From Streptomyces sp. NRRL B-24484 (GTDB taxonomy: Bacteria; Actinomycetota; Actinomycetes; Streptomycetales; Streptomycetaceae): a stretch of 64,000 bases of DNA. The stretch lies in the NCBI RefSeq assembly GCF_000717715.1, contig NZ_JOAI01000008.1, positions 1-64,000 of the forward strand. The letters are read 5' to 3'. The position numbers and the translations under genes are program-made. The notes below the pieces were generated by a model. That model saw nothing but the letters and a program-made list of their open reading frames with translations. It searched no databases and was not told the DNA's origin. Positions 42,654 through 51,816 of this stretch are shown piece by piece (within the stretch, counting starts at the first letter, position 1; every line of letters begins with the position of its first letter).

Positions 42654-44260
42654 TCACCTTCGAGCAGGTGTCGGTCGCCTACGCCGACGCCGCCGAGCCC
42701 GCACTGAGCGGGGTCGACCTGACCGTGCCGGAGGGCGAGCTCTGCCTGGTCGTCGGCCCGTCCGGCTCCGGCAAGTCGACCCTGCTGGGGACGGTCAGCG
42801 GGCTCGTCCCGCACTTCACCGGCGGCACCCTGCACGGCCGGGTCACCGTCGCCGGACGGGACACCCGCACCCACCGCCCGCGCGACCTCGCCGACGTCGT
42901 CGGCACCGTCGGGCAGGACCCGCTCGCGCACTTCGTCACCGACACCGTCGAGGACGAACTCGCCTACGGGATGGAGTCGCTGGGCCTCGCCCCGGACGTG
43001 ATGCGGCGCCGCGTCGAGGAGACCCTCGACCTCCTCGGCCTCGCCGACCTGCGCGACCGCGCCCTCACCTCGCTCTCCGGCGGCCAGCAGCAGCGGGTCG
43101 CGATCGGCTCGGTGCTCACCGTCCACCCCCGGGTGCTGGTGCTGGACGAGCCGACCTCGGCGCTCGACCCGGGCGCCGCCGAGGAGGTGCTGGCGGTGCT
43201 GCAGCGGCTCGTCCACGACCTCGGCACCACCGTGCTGATGGCCGAGCACCGGCTGGAGCGGGTCGTCCAGTACGCCGACCAGGTGCTGCTGCTGCCCGGA
43301 CCCGGCCTGGCCCCGGAGCTCGGCGAGCCGGCGGAGGTCATGGCGCACTCCCCCGTGCACCCGCCGGTGGTCGCGCTCGGCCGGGCCGCCGGCTGGTCGC
43401 CGCTGCCGCTGTCCGTCCGCGACGCCCGCCGCCGGGCCGCCGGGCTGCGCGCCCGGCTCGCGGACCGCACCCCGCCCGCGGCCGCGGCGCCGGGCGGCGA
43501 GGTGCTGGCCGCCGTCGACCGGCTGGTGGTCAAGCGCGGGCCCGTCCCGGCGCTGCGCGGCATCGGCCTGGAGCTGCGGGCCGGCGGGACCACCGCGCTG
43601 ATGGGCCGCAACGGCGCCGGCAAGTCGACCCTGCTCGGCAGCCTGGTCGGCCTGCACGCCCCGTCCGGCGGCAGCGTCCGGGTCGGCGGGCTCGTCCCGC
43701 ACAAGGCCCGGCCTGCCGAACTCGTCCGGAGGATCGGCCTCGTCCCGCAGGAGCCCCGCGACCTGCTCTGCACCGAGAGCGTCGGCGCCGAGTGCGCCGC
43801 CGCCGACAAGGACGCCGGCGCACCCGCCGGCACCTGCCGGACCCTGGTCGCCGGGCTGCTGCCCGGCCTGGCCGACGACCGGCACCCGCGCGACCTCTCC
43901 GAGGGCCAGCGGCTCACCCTGGCGCTGGCCGTGGTGCTCACCGCCGCGCCCCCGGTGATCCTGCTGGACGAGCCGACCCGCGGCCTCGACTACGCCGCCA
44001 AGGCCCGCCTGGTGACGGTGCTTCGCGGCCTCGCCGAGGCCGGGCACGCGGTGCTGCTGGCCACCCACGACGTCGAGCTCGCCGCCGAACTCGCCCACCG
44101 CACCGTGGTGCTGGCCGAGGGCGAGGTCGTCGCCGACGGACCGACCGCCGACGTCGTCACCGCCGCACCGGCGTTCGCCCCGCAGATCGCCAAGGTCCTC
44201 GCGCCGCAGCAGTGGCTGACGCTCCGTCAGGTCACTTCGGAGCTCGGGGAGGAACTGTGA
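42650..44260 (+). CDS. ecfA: ECF transporter ATPase, two fused ABC domains
   Basis: A 536-residue fusion of both energy-coupling ATPases. Domain 1 (about 1-230): Walker A GPSGSGKST, Q-loop VGQDPLAHF, signature LSGGQQQR, Walker B VLVLDEPTSAL. Domain 2 (about 290-520): Walker A GRNGAGKST, Q-loop VPQEPRDLL, signature LSEGQRL, Walker B VILLDEPTRGLD and the His-loop ATHD. The second signature is slightly altered. It powers the import complex with EcfT and the S component. Overlapping starts and stops on both sides show tight coupling. Confidence 0.93.
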   Translation: MITFEQVSVAYADAAEPALSGVDLTVPEGELCLVVGPSGSGKSTLLGTVSGLVPHFTGGTLHGRVTVAGRDTRTHRPRDLADVVGTVGQDPLAHFVTDTVEDELAYGMESLGLAPDVMRRRVEETLDLLGLADLRDRALTSLSGGQQQRVAIGSVLTVHPRVLVLDEPTSALDPGAAEEVLAVLQRLVHDLGTTVLMAEHRLERVVQYADQVLLLPGPGLAPELGEPAEVMAHSPVHPPVVALGRAAGWSPLPLSVRDARRRAAGLRARLADRTPPAAAAPGGEVLAAVDRLVVKRGPVPALRGIGLELRAGGTTALMGRNGAGKSTLLGSLVGLHAPSGGSVRVGGLVPHKARPAELVRRIGLVPQEPRDLLCTESVGAECAAADKDAGAPAGTCRTLVAGLLPGLADDRHPRDLSEGQRLTLALAVVLTAAPPVILLDEPTRGLDYAAKARLVTVLRGLAEAGHAVLLATHDVELAAELAHRTVVLAEGEVVADGPTADVVTAAPAFAPQIAKVLAPQQWLTLRQVTSELGEEL

Positions 44261-45141
44261 GCACGCCGGCCGGGCCGGCCCCGCTCGGGCGGCGCTCCGG
44301 TCCGGCGCTCGCCCTGCTGTCGGCGATCGGCGTCGCCGCCTTCGGCTGGCCGCTGCTCGCCTCCCCCGGCTCCGACCTGGTCGGCCACTCCGCCGACGCA
44401 CCCTGGCTGTTCGCCCTGATGCTGCCGCTGCTGCTGGCCGTGGTGGTCGCCCAGATCTCCGAGGGCCGCTCGGCGGGCGGCGGCGCCCCCGGCCTGGACG
44501 CCAAGGCCGTCGCCCTGCTCGGTGTCCTGGCCGCGGCGGGCGCGGCACTGCGGCCGCTCGGCGCGGGCACCGCCGGCCTGGAGCCGATGTTCTTCCTGAT
44601 GGTGCTGGCCGGCCGGGTGCTCGGGGCGGGCTTCGGCTTCGTGCTCGGCGCGGTGTCGATGTTCGCCTCGGCGCTGCTCACCGGCGGGGTCGGCCCGTGG
44701 CTGCCGTTCCAGATGCTCGCCATGGGCTGGGTCTGCCTCGGCGCCGGGCTGCTGCCGGGCCCGGCCGCCCTCCGCGGCCGCGGCGAGCACCTGCTGCTCG
44801 CCGGGTACGGGGCGCTCGCCGCGGTGGCCTACGGCACGGTGATGAACCTGCAGGGCTGGCCGTACATCGCCGGGCAGGCGAGCTCGATCGCCTTCGTCCC
44901 GGGCGACCCGCTGTCGGCGAACCTGCCGCGCTTCGCCCTGTACTGCCTGACCACCTCGCTCGGCTGGGACCTGCCGCGGGCCGCGCTCACCGCCGTGCTC
45001 TGCCTGACGGTCGGCGGGCCGGTGCTGCGGGCGCTGCGGCGCACCACCCGCCGGGCCGCGTTCGGCGCGCCGGTGGCCTTCGCCCCGCCGGCCGGGACGC
45101 GTGCGGCAGCGGACGCCGACGAGCCCGCCGAGCAGCACTGA
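44257..45141 (+). CDS. ECF transporter substrate-binding (S) component, probably corrinoid
   Basis: A 294-residue membrane protein with about six hydrophobic segments. The central FFLMVLAGRVLGAGFGFVLG stretch and GVGPWLPFQMLAMGWVCLGA are typical of S components of the cobalamin/unknown-vitamin class. Control by a cobalamin riboswitch 4.7 kb upstream makes cobalamin or a precursor the likely ligand. It is the last gene of the cassette, followed by a strong hairpin. Confidence 0.85.
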   Translation: MSTPAGPAPLGRRSGPALALLSAIGVAAFGWPLLASPGSDLVGHSADAPWLFALMLPLLLAVVVAQISEGRSAGGGAPGLDAKAVALLGVLAAAGAALRPLGAGTAGLEPMFFLMVLAGRVLGAGFGFVLGAVSMFASALLTGGVGPWLPFQMLAMGWVCLGAGLLPGPAALRGRGEHLLLAGYGALAAVAYGTVMNLQGWPYIAGQASSIAFVPGDPLSANLPRFALYCLTTSLGWDLPRAALTAVLCLTVGGPVLRALRRTTRRAAFGAPVAFAPPAGTRAAADADEPAEQH

Positions 45142-45172
45142 GGGGGGTGCGGCCGGCGGCCGCACCCCCCTC
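45140..45172. terminator. Bidirectional terminator hairpin
   Basis: A perfect 15-bp stem (45140-45154 with 45158-45172) and a 3-base loop follow the ECF cassette. It also faces the convergent monooxygenase gene. Confidence 0.8.
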
Positions 45173-45187
45173 ACCGTTCGGATCCCG

Positions 45188-45520
45188 TCAGGCCTTCGGC
45201 CCGGCGGACTGCACCACCTCGAAGGACCACAGCACCGAGTCGGCGGCGGCGGGCCGCTTCGGCGCCTCGCCGCCCCCGGCCGGCGGACCCTGGCGGTGCG
45301 CGGCCTGCATCGGCCCCTCCATCCAGGCCTTGAACGCCTCCTCGCTGGCCCACCGGGTGTACACCAGGTACTGGTCGGTGCCCTCGACCGGGCGCAGCAG
45401 CTCGAACCACTCGAAGCCGTCGGAGTTCTCCACGGCCCCGGCGCGGGCGGCGAACCGCTTCTCCAGGGTCTCCCGCATCTCGGCCGGCACGGTCAGCACG
45501 TTGATCTTCACTACGGACAT
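45188..45520 (-). CDS. MhuD-like heme-degrading monooxygenase (ABM fold)
   Basis: A 110-residue ABM-domain protein. VVKINVLTVP, LEKRFAARAGAVENS-GFE, LLRPV and TRWASEEAFKAWM match mycobacterial MhuD (Rv3592), which opens heme to release iron. The Asn of KIN and the heme-ligand His (AAHRQG) are kept. ATG 45520 was chosen (MSVVKIN). It is monocistronic or pairs with the DUF1772 gene 38 bases upstream. The ABM label alone would allow other oxygenase roles, but similarity to MhuD is strong. Confidence 0.85.
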   Translation of the reverse strand: MSVVKINVLTVPAEMRETLEKRFAARAGAVENSDGFEWFELLRPVEGTDQYLVYTRWASEEAFKAWMEGPMQAAHRQGPPAGGGEAPKRPAAADSVLWSFEVVQSAGPKA

Positions 45521-45557
45521 GCCTCCCATCCTGCACCACCTCACACCCGGACGGCGG

Positions 45558-46049
45558 TCAGGCCCCGGCGCGTCCGGAGAGGACGAGCGCCCAGCCGAGG
45601 CAGCCGAAGGCGGCGGTGTTGAGCACCGCGCGGACGGTGTTCCAGCGCACCCAGGTCTGCTCGAAGGCGGCCCGGACGGCGGCCGGGTCGGTGAGCGAGC
45701 CCGGTTCGCCGGCCGCGGCGAGCCGGTCGTTGAGCGGCACGTTGACCGCCATGGTGACCACCAGCACCACCAGGTAGAGCACGGCGGCGGCGGCGATCCA
45801 GGGCAGGGCCGGCCGTCCCGTGCCGCCGAGGTGGAGGGCGCCGGCCGCGACGGTGAGCAGCAGCGCGCCGACGAAGGCCGCGGCGAACCAGCCGTTGAGG
45901 ATGGCGGTGTTGATCCGCTGCATCGCCTCGACGAAGGTGTGGTCGCCGCTGCGCCCGAGGCCCGGCATCACCGAGCAGGCGAACGCGTAGAAGAGGCCCG
46001 CCATCAGTCCTGTCGCGACGGCGGCCGCGAGCAGCAGTGCCGTTGCCAT
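45558..46049 (-). CDS. DUF1772 (anthrone-oxygenase-like) membrane protein
   Basis: A 163-residue integral membrane protein with four TM helices. The family pattern LMAGLFYAFACSVMPGL in TM1, then NTAILN and the late WVRWNTVRAVL are typical of DUF1772. Some fungal members oxidise anthrones; bacterial ones are uncharacterised. GGAGGT lies seven bases before ATG 46049. It diverges from the AraC-type gene at 46.2 kb, which may control it. Confidence 0.85.
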   Translation of the reverse strand: MATALLLAAAVATGLMAGLFYAFACSVMPGLGRSGDHTFVEAMQRINTAILNGWFAAAFVGALLLTVAAGALHLGGTGRPALPWIAAAAVLYLVVLVVTMAVNVPLNDRLAAAGEPGSLTDPAAVRAAFEQTWVRWNTVRAVLNTAAFGCLGWALVLSGRAGA

Positions 46050-46190
46050 GGGTCGCACCTCCGATTCCCCCCGGATCCGTGTCATGCCGTCAAGTCAACC
46101 GGCGCCCCGCCCCGCTGCCCATCGCCGAGCCGCTCACCCGCATACGCACGCGTCCAACCCCTCGGGGGCTGCTGCTTCTAGGCTTGCCGC

Positions 46191-47129
46191 ATGAACGCAG
46201 TCGACGGACTCGCCGGCCTGCTCGCCGCGCCGCGGGCGCAGGGGGCGTTCCTGCTGCGCTCGGTGCTGGCCCCGCCGTTCGCGGTGGCGGTGCGCGACGA
46301 GGCGCCGCTGACGGTGGTCAGCCTGGTCAGCGGTACGGCCTGGATCGTTCCCGCGGTCGGCGGTCCGGCCGTGCTGGCGCCGGGCGACCTGGCGATCGTG
46401 CGCGGCCCGGAGCCGTACACGGTGGCGGACCGGCCGGAGACGCCGGTGCGGGTGGTGATCCACCCGGGGCAGGTGTCCACCGATCCGCAGGGCGTCCCGC
46501 TGTGCGAGGAGATGGACCTCGGCGGGCGGTCCTGGGGTGAGCGGGCGGACGGTGCGACGGTGATGCTGACCGGCACCTATCAGCTGCGCGGGGAGGTGAA
46601 CGGGCGGCTGCTGCGGGCGCTGCCGCCGGTCGCGGTGGTGCCCGCGGACGCCTGGTCCTCGCCGCTGCCGGCGCTCCTCGGCGAGGAGATGGACCGGGAC
46701 GCGCCGGGCCAGGAGGTGGTGCTCGACCGGCTGCTGGACCTGCTGCTGATCACGGCGCTGCGCGAGTGGTTCGCCCGGCCGGAGGCCGCCCCGCCGCGCT
46801 GGTACCGGGCCTCCGCGGACCCGGTGGTGGGCCGGGCGCTGCGGCTGCTGCACCGCCGGCCGGCCGAGCCGTGGACGGTGGCCTCGCTGGCGGCGGAGGC
46901 GGGGGTGTCCCGGGCGGCGCTGGCGCGGCGCTTCACCGAGCTGGTCGGCGAGCCGCCGATGGCGTACCTGACGGGGTGGCGGCTGGACCTGGCGGCGGAC
47001 CTGCTGCGCGAGCCGGACGCGACGCTCGCCGCGGTGGCCCGCCGGGTCGGCTACGGCAGTCCGTTCGCGCTGAGCAGCGCCTTCAAGCGGGTGCGCGGGG
47101 TGAGCCCGCGGGAGCACCGCGCGGGCTGA
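46191..47129 (+). CDS. AraC-family regulator with cupin domain
   Basis: A 312-residue regulator. The N-terminal half is a cupin_6-type ligand domain (APPFAVAVRDEAPL, APGDLAIVRG). The C-terminal 100 residues carry two HTH motifs, with VASLAAEAGVSRAALARRF, GEPPMAYLTGWRL and the closing SPREHR. It diverges from the DUF1772/MhuD-like genes, 140 bases apart, so it may regulate them. The effector is unknown. Confidence 0.9.
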   Translation: MNAVDGLAGLLAAPRAQGAFLLRSVLAPPFAVAVRDEAPLTVVSLVSGTAWIVPAVGGPAVLAPGDLAIVRGPEPYTVADRPETPVRVVIHPGQVSTDPQGVPLCEEMDLGGRSWGERADGATVMLTGTYQLRGEVNGRLLRALPPVAVVPADAWSSPLPALLGEEMDRDAPGQEVVLDRLLDLLLITALREWFARPEAAPPRWYRASADPVVGRALRLLHRRPAEPWTVASLAAEAGVSRAALARRFTELVGEPPMAYLTGWRLDLAADLLREPDATLAAVARRVGYGSPFALSSAFKRVRGVSPREHRAG

Positions 47130-47193
47130 TCCGGCCGCCGCGGCCGGGGAAAACCGGTCGCAGCCGGGCCGCCGCGCGGCCTACCGTGCCCGG

Positions 47194-48111
47194 ATGACCC
47201 TGGACATCGCACCCGGCGCCGGCCGGGACAGCTGGCCGGACGCCCATCTGCGGCGCCTCGTGGCGTCCTACCGCGCGGCGGGGCTCTCCGCGGCGGCCGC
47301 CGAGCGGCTGGCCGAGCAGCAGCGCGCGCAGGCGCAGACGTGGACGGTCGCGGAGATCCGGGCGGACGGCCGTCCGGTCGGCACCGTCGCCGTCGGGGTC
47401 GCGGACCGCGAGGGCACCCCGGTCGGCCGGATCGGCGAGGTGTGGACGGAGCCCGGGTACGGGCGGCTGCGCCCGGACGCGCTGGGGTGGGCCGAGCGGT
47501 GGTGCGCCGAGCGCGGGGCGGTGCGGGTCGAGGCGCGGGTGACGGGCCCGGACCCGCTCTTCGACGGGTACGCGGTGCGCGGTCAGAACCGGCTGAAGGA
47601 GCTGACCGCGGCGGCCGCGGAAGCGGGACCGGGCGCCGTGACGGCCCGTCCGATGACGGCCGAGGAGTACCCGGCCTGGCGGGCGCAGCAGGAGGAGGCG
47701 TACGTCCTCGACATGCTCCGCGCCGGTTCGCACACGCAGGAGCAGGCCCGGGCCAAGTCGGCGGCGGACTTCGCCCGGATGCTGCCCGAGGACATGGCCA
47801 CGCCCGGCCAGGCCGTGCTGGTGCTGGAGGCCGAGGGGCGGACGGTCGGCACCGGCTGGCTGCACCACGGCTTCCTGCCGGGCGTCACCTTCGGCTGCTC
47901 GCTGGACGTCCTCCCCGCGGAGCGGGGCCGGGGCCTCGGCCGGGCGGCGATGGCGGCCGGCGAGCGGGCGGCACTGGCGGCCGGGGACGGCGCGCTGATG
48001 CTGAACGTCTTCGGCGGGAACACCGTGGCGATGAACCTGTACACCGCGGCCGGGTACCGGGTGGTCGAGGAGAGCCGCTCGCGGGACGTCAGCGGCGGCA
48101 CCGGGGCGTAG
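47194..48111 (+). CDS. GNAT N-acetyltransferase (tandem domains)
   Basis: A 305-residue protein with two GNAT-like halves. The second half (about 150-290) has the acetyl-CoA motif LPAERGRGLGRAAMAAGE and NVFGGNTVAMNLYTAAGY. The first half keeps the fold (GEVWTEPGYG, ALGWAERWC) but lacks the R/Q-x-x-G-x-G/A motif, so only the second should be active. ATG 47194 was used. The substrate is unknown; it could be a small amine. It stands alone. Confidence 0.87.
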   Translation: MTLDIAPGAGRDSWPDAHLRRLVASYRAAGLSAAAAERLAEQQRAQAQTWTVAEIRADGRPVGTVAVGVADREGTPVGRIGEVWTEPGYGRLRPDALGWAERWCAERGAVRVEARVTGPDPLFDGYAVRGQNRLKELTAAAAEAGPGAVTARPMTAEEYPAWRAQQEEAYVLDMLRAGSHTQEQARAKSAADFARMLPEDMATPGQAVLVLEAEGRTVGTGWLHHGFLPGVTFGCSLDVLPAERGRGLGRAAMAAGERAALAAGDGALMLNVFGGNTVAMNLYTAAGYRVVEESRSRDVSGGTGA

Positions 48112-48233
48112 TGGTGGCGCACCGCGGGGACGGCGGGGTGTCACCGACCGTTCATCCCGGCCGTTTCACCACCAAATAGGACAAGGCCACCGTTCGACAC
48201 AGGACCTCCCTGTCCTACCCGTGCAACCTCCTG

Positions 48234-48239
48234 CATAAT
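48234..48239 (+). promoter_or_regulatory. Possible -10 of the peptidoglycan-binding protein gene
   Basis: CATAAT lies 39 bases before the start. TGTCCT 17 bases upstream is a weak -35, within an ACAGG/CCTGT dyad (48209-48225). Confidence 0.3.
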
Positions 48240-48277
48240 CGGGCGCGTTCGTCACACCGACCGAGGAGGACCGGCCG

Positions 48278-49267
48278 ATGCCGGGAGAGCTCTGCCCGCT
48301 GTGCGGCACGGTCCGGACGGCCGTCGGCTGCGCGTGCGCCTCCTCGTCCCCGGATGTCACCGACACGGCCGTGCTGCCCCACATGGAGGGCCCGCCGCTG
48401 GTCAGACCCTACGTCGCCGCGGGCGGCGGCCACGGCCGGCCGTACCCCGGGCCCGGCCCGGACCCGTTCGCGACAACCCTGCTGCCGCCGGCCCCGCCCG
48501 CGGCGCGCCCCGCCGCTCCGCCGCCGCCGTCCGCACCGCCGGCCGTCCCGCCGCAGCGCCCGGCCCCCGGGGCCGGACCCGCCGCGGCCGGCGGCGGGGA
48601 CCTCGGCGTCTTCGACTTCCACGGCACCCCGCGGCAGCGGCCCGGCGGCCGGGCCGAGCGGCGCGAGAGCGCCCAGCTGGTCGCCGGCCGGCGCCGCACC
48701 GCGGTGATCGCCGCCGGCCTCGGCATCGCGGTGGTCGGCGCCGGTCTGGCGCTGGCCCTGTCGCCGTCCTCGGACAAGCCGAACCTCGACCAGGCGCTGC
48801 CCGTCCCCTCCGGCACCGCCGACGTGGCGCCGCCGGACACCGGGCAGCCCGAGCCGTCGACGACCGCGAGCGCCTCGGCCGGCAGGACGTCCTCGGCCTC
48901 CCCGACGCGCACCGCCAGGGCCACCGCGAGCCGGGCGCCCGCGGCCGCGCTCAGCCCGGCCGGGTCGGCCCCGGCGAGCGCCAGCGCCGCACCGCCGGTG
49001 GCACCCAGTACCTCGGCGACGGCGCGGGTGCTCAAGCCGGGCGACTCGGGCACCGACGTCCGGGCGATGCAGCAGATGCTGATCACCGTCTCCTGCGGCG
49101 ACCTCAACGTCTGGTTCGCCACCGGCACCTTCGACTCCTGGACGCAGTGGATCCTGAGCGAGTTCCAGCGGGACGCCCGGATCAAGGGCGACGAGCGCAA
49201 CGGCACCCAGTACGGTCCCAAGACCCGCGCCGCCCTGGAGAAGGCCTCGGCCGACCCCAACTGCTGA
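48278..49267 (+). CDS. Single-pass membrane protein with C-terminal peptidoglycan-binding domain
   Basis: A 329-residue protein. The first residues contain CPLCG...GCAC, a small zinc-ribbon-like motif. After a Pro-rich cytoplasmic stretch there is one TM helix (about 146-166), a long Ser/Thr/Ala extracellular stalk and a peptidoglycan_binding_1 domain (about 250-325: LKPGDSGTDVRAMQQML, FDSWTQWILSEFQ). It may tie the membrane to the wall. GAGGAGGA precedes ATG 48278. It is transcribed alone. Confidence 0.85.
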   Translation: MPGELCPLCGTVRTAVGCACASSSPDVTDTAVLPHMEGPPLVRPYVAAGGGHGRPYPGPGPDPFATTLLPPAPPAARPAAPPPPSAPPAVPPQRPAPGAGPAAAGGGDLGVFDFHGTPRQRPGGRAERRESAQLVAGRRRTAVIAAGLGIAVVGAGLALALSPSSDKPNLDQALPVPSGTADVAPPDTGQPEPSTTASASAGRTSSASPTRTARATASRAPAAALSPAGSAPASASAAPPVAPSTSATARVLKPGDSGTDVRAMQQMLITVSCGDLNVWFATGTFDSWTQWILSEFQRDARIKGDERNGTQYGPKTRAALEKASADPNC

Positions 49268-49289
49268 CGGCGGTCGGTCCGGCGGCGGG

Positions 49290-50039
49290 TCAGACGGGCA
49301 CCAGGCCCCGGCCGACCAGTTCGAGCACCAGCACCACCGCGGCGGACTCCACGGCGAGCAGCGCGACCAGGACGAACAGCTGCACCGCGCCGGCCTGCAC
49401 CGGCCCGGCGCCGCCGAGCAGCATGCCGACGAACGCGCCGGGCAGCGTGACCAGGCCCACCGTGCGGGTCTGGTCCAGCACCGGGACGAGCGCGGTGGCC
49501 GCGGCCGTCCGGCAGATCTCCAGCCGGGCGTCGCGGTCCTCGAAGCCGAGCGCCAGCGCCGCCTCCACCTCGCCGCGGCGGGTACGCAGCTCGTCCAGTG
49601 CCCGTCGGCCGGCCAGCGAGGTGGCGGTGAGCCCGCCGCCGATCAGGATGCCGGCGATCGGGATCAGCGCGATGCCCTTGTGCGGCAGCAGCCCGGTGGC
49701 GAGCAGCAGCACCAGCACCGGCAGCACCCCGGCGCCGATCGGCAGGGCGGCCCACGCCCAGCCCGGGCCGGTGGTCATCCGCCGGCCCGCCGTGCGCACC
49801 GCCACCCCGAACATCAGCAGCACGAACAGCGCGGACGTCCCCAGCGAGCCGACCACCCAGGAGATGACCAGCGCCACCACGCCGAGCTGCACCACGGCGC
49901 GCAGCCCCGCCCGCAGCACCGCGTGCCCGTGCCCGAGCCGTCCCCGGCCGGCCACCGCGACCGCCGCGGCGAGCAGCAGCGCGATCTCGACGCCCAGCAG
50001 CCAGGTGACCGGCAGCAGCTGCCCGGCCGGCGCGGCCAC
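49290..50039 (-). CDS. fetB: FetB/UPF0014-family ABC permease-like protein
   Basis: A 249-residue membrane protein with about six hydrophobic segments. The UPF0014 signatures are visible: ALIPIAGILIGGGLTATSLAGRR and VTLPGAFVGMLLGGAGPVQAG. In E. coli FetB works with the ATPase FetA in iron export. No FetA-like ATPase gene is next to it here. It begins (GTG 50039) three bases after the O-mannosyltransferase stop, so the two genes are probably co-transcribed, which does not explain its job. Confidence 0.85.
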   Translation of the reverse strand: MAAPAGQLLPVTWLLGVEIALLLAAAVAVAGRGRLGHGHAVLRAGLRAVVQLGVVALVISWVVGSLGTSALFVLLMFGVAVRTAGRRMTTGPGWAWAALPIGAGVLPVLVLLLATGLLPHKGIALIPIAGILIGGGLTATSLAGRRALDELRTRRGEVEAALALGFEDRDARLEICRTAAATALVPVLDQTRTVGLVTLPGAFVGMLLGGAGPVQAGAVQLFVLVALLAVESAAVVLVLELVGRGLVPV

Positions 50040-50042
50040 CGG

Positions 50043-51671
50043 TCAGATCCAGCTGGTGAACCACATCCGGTCCTGCCACTCCGACATGGGGATCACCTCC
50101 GCCGTGTACAGCGGGTAGAAGTAGGCGAAGCAGCCGACCACCGCGAAGACCACGAGTCCGGCGCCGGCCGCCCCCCAGATCCGGCGCCGCCGGCTGCAGC
50201 CCGCCGGGCCGAGCATCGCGCCCAGCATCTGGGCCACCGCCAGGCACAGGAACGGCACCAGGATGACCATGTAGAAGGAGAAGATCGTCCGCTCCTGGTA
50301 GCCGAACCAGGGCAGGTAGGTCCCGGCGACGCCGGCCAGGATCGCGCCGGAGCGCCAGTCCCGCCGGAACGCCCAGCGCCACAGCGCGTAGGCCAGGGCG
50401 AAGCAGGCGGCCCACCACAGCAGCGGGGTGCCGAGCGCGAGGATCTGCGAGGCGCAGCCGCCGTTCGCGGTGCAGCCGTCCTGGCCGGCGGTGAGCTGCT
50501 GCCAGTACATGGACACCGGGCGGCCCTGGACGAGCCAGCTCCACGGGTTGGACTGGTAGGTGTGCGGCGAGGTCAGGCCGGTGTTGAAGTCGTACATCTG
50601 GGCGTGGTAGTGCCACCAGCTGCGCAGCGCGGACGGCACCCAGGTCATCGGCACCTGCGGCAGCGGGAGGTCCACCACCGGGGTGCGCGGCATCGACAGG
50701 CCGGCCCGGTGGTCGGCCCAGTGCCGGTCGAAGCCGCCGTCGCTCGCGAACCAGCCGGTCCAGGAGGCGGTGTACACCAGCAGCGCGACGCCGACCGTGG
50801 AGAGCAGACCGGGCAGCAGGTCGCGGCGGAGCAGGCTGCGGGTCGGCCGGTGGGCGCCGGCCCCGCGGCGGCCGGCGCGGTCCCACAGCAGCGTCAGCAC
50901 GGTGAACACCAGCAGGACCTGCAGGCCGTTCCACTTCACCGCGGCGGCGCAGCCGAGCAGGGCGCCGGCGCCGATCCGCCAGGGCCGCAGGCCGAGGCGG
51001 ACCTCGTCGGCGGCCCGGCCGCCCTCGGCGCGGGCCGCGGCGAGCACCTGCCGGGTGCGGTCGCGGTCGACGAGCAGGCAGCCGAAGGCGCCGAGCACGA
51101 AGAACATCGACACGCCGTCCAGCAGGCCGACCCGGCTCATCACGAAGTGCAGGCCGTCGACGGCCATCAGCAGGGCCGCGGTGCAGCCGAGCAGGGTGGA
51201 GGAGAAGAGCCGCCGTCCGATCCGGGCGAGCATCAGCACCGAGAGGGTGCCGAGCAGGGCGACCATCACCCGCCAGCCGAAGGGGTGCAGGCCGAACACC
51301 CACTCGCCGAGCGCGATCACCCACTTCCCGAGCGGCGGGTGGGCGATGAACGCGGGCTCGGCGGTCAGCGGGATCTTCTGCGGGGAGGAGATGATCTCCC
51401 GGTTGGCGAGGTCCGGCCAGACGCCCTCGTAGCCCTGGTGCAGCAGCGACCAGGCGTCCTTGGGGTAGTAGGTCTCGTCGAAGACGAAGGCGTCCGGCTT
51501 CGCGAGGCCCCAGAAGCGCAGCAGTCCGGCGAACAGGGCGACGGCGATCGGGCCGAGCCAGTCGGCGTGCCGCAGGATCCACGGCAGCGGGCCGCGCCGG
51601 ACGGCCGGCGGCGGGGCTGCGGCGGGGACGCCGGTGGCCGGTGCATGCTCGGTGACTGCCGGATGCGCCAT
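50043..51671 (-). CDS. Protein O-mannosyltransferase (PMT family, GT39)
   Basis: A 542-residue multi-pass membrane enzyme. The first extracytoplasmic loop carries FDETYYPKDAWSLL with the catalytic Asp-Glu pair, followed by HPPLGKW. It ends with EWQDRMWFTSWI. Actinobacterial PMTs mannosylate Ser/Thr-rich exported proteins using polyprenyl-phosphate mannose. Several such stalk proteins are in this window. ATG 51671 is used. The divergent MerR gene is 183 bases away. Confidence 0.93.
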   Translation of the reverse strand: MAHPAVTEHAPATGVPAAAPPPAVRRGPLPWILRHADWLGPIAVALFAGLLRFWGLAKPDAFVFDETYYPKDAWSLLHQGYEGVWPDLANREIISSPQKIPLTAEPAFIAHPPLGKWVIALGEWVFGLHPFGWRVMVALLGTLSVLMLARIGRRLFSSTLLGCTAALLMAVDGLHFVMSRVGLLDGVSMFFVLGAFGCLLVDRDRTRQVLAAARAEGGRAADEVRLGLRPWRIGAGALLGCAAAVKWNGLQVLLVFTVLTLLWDRAGRRGAGAHRPTRSLLRRDLLPGLLSTVGVALLVYTASWTGWFASDGGFDRHWADHRAGLSMPRTPVVDLPLPQVPMTWVPSALRSWWHYHAQMYDFNTGLTSPHTYQSNPWSWLVQGRPVSMYWQQLTAGQDGCTANGGCASQILALGTPLLWWAACFALAYALWRWAFRRDWRSGAILAGVAGTYLPWFGYQERTIFSFYMVILVPFLCLAVAQMLGAMLGPAGCSRRRRIWGAAGAGLVVFAVVGCFAYFYPLYTAEVIPMSEWQDRMWFTSWI

Positions 51672-51816
51672 GGTCTCCCGCCGCTCCTCGTTCGGTGTCG
51701 CGGCGGACGCGGCGGTCGCGGGCTGACGGGTCGCAGGCCCGGACTGGTGCTATGTCGCCTTTGTCGGAGTGATCCTAGCCCGGCCGCGCGGTGCCGTTGT
51801 CCACCGCGCCCGCGGT

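Noticed and set aside
45188..45520. Polyketide-tailoring monooxygenase of the left-hand cluster
   Set aside because: The ABM fold is used in polyketide tailoring, but this protein matches MhuD closely and lies 28 kb away from the cluster.
48409..51582. 1057-codon minus-strand open frame
   Set aside because: It overlaps the PMT and FetB genes in a shifted frame. The true frames have membrane helices and family motifs.
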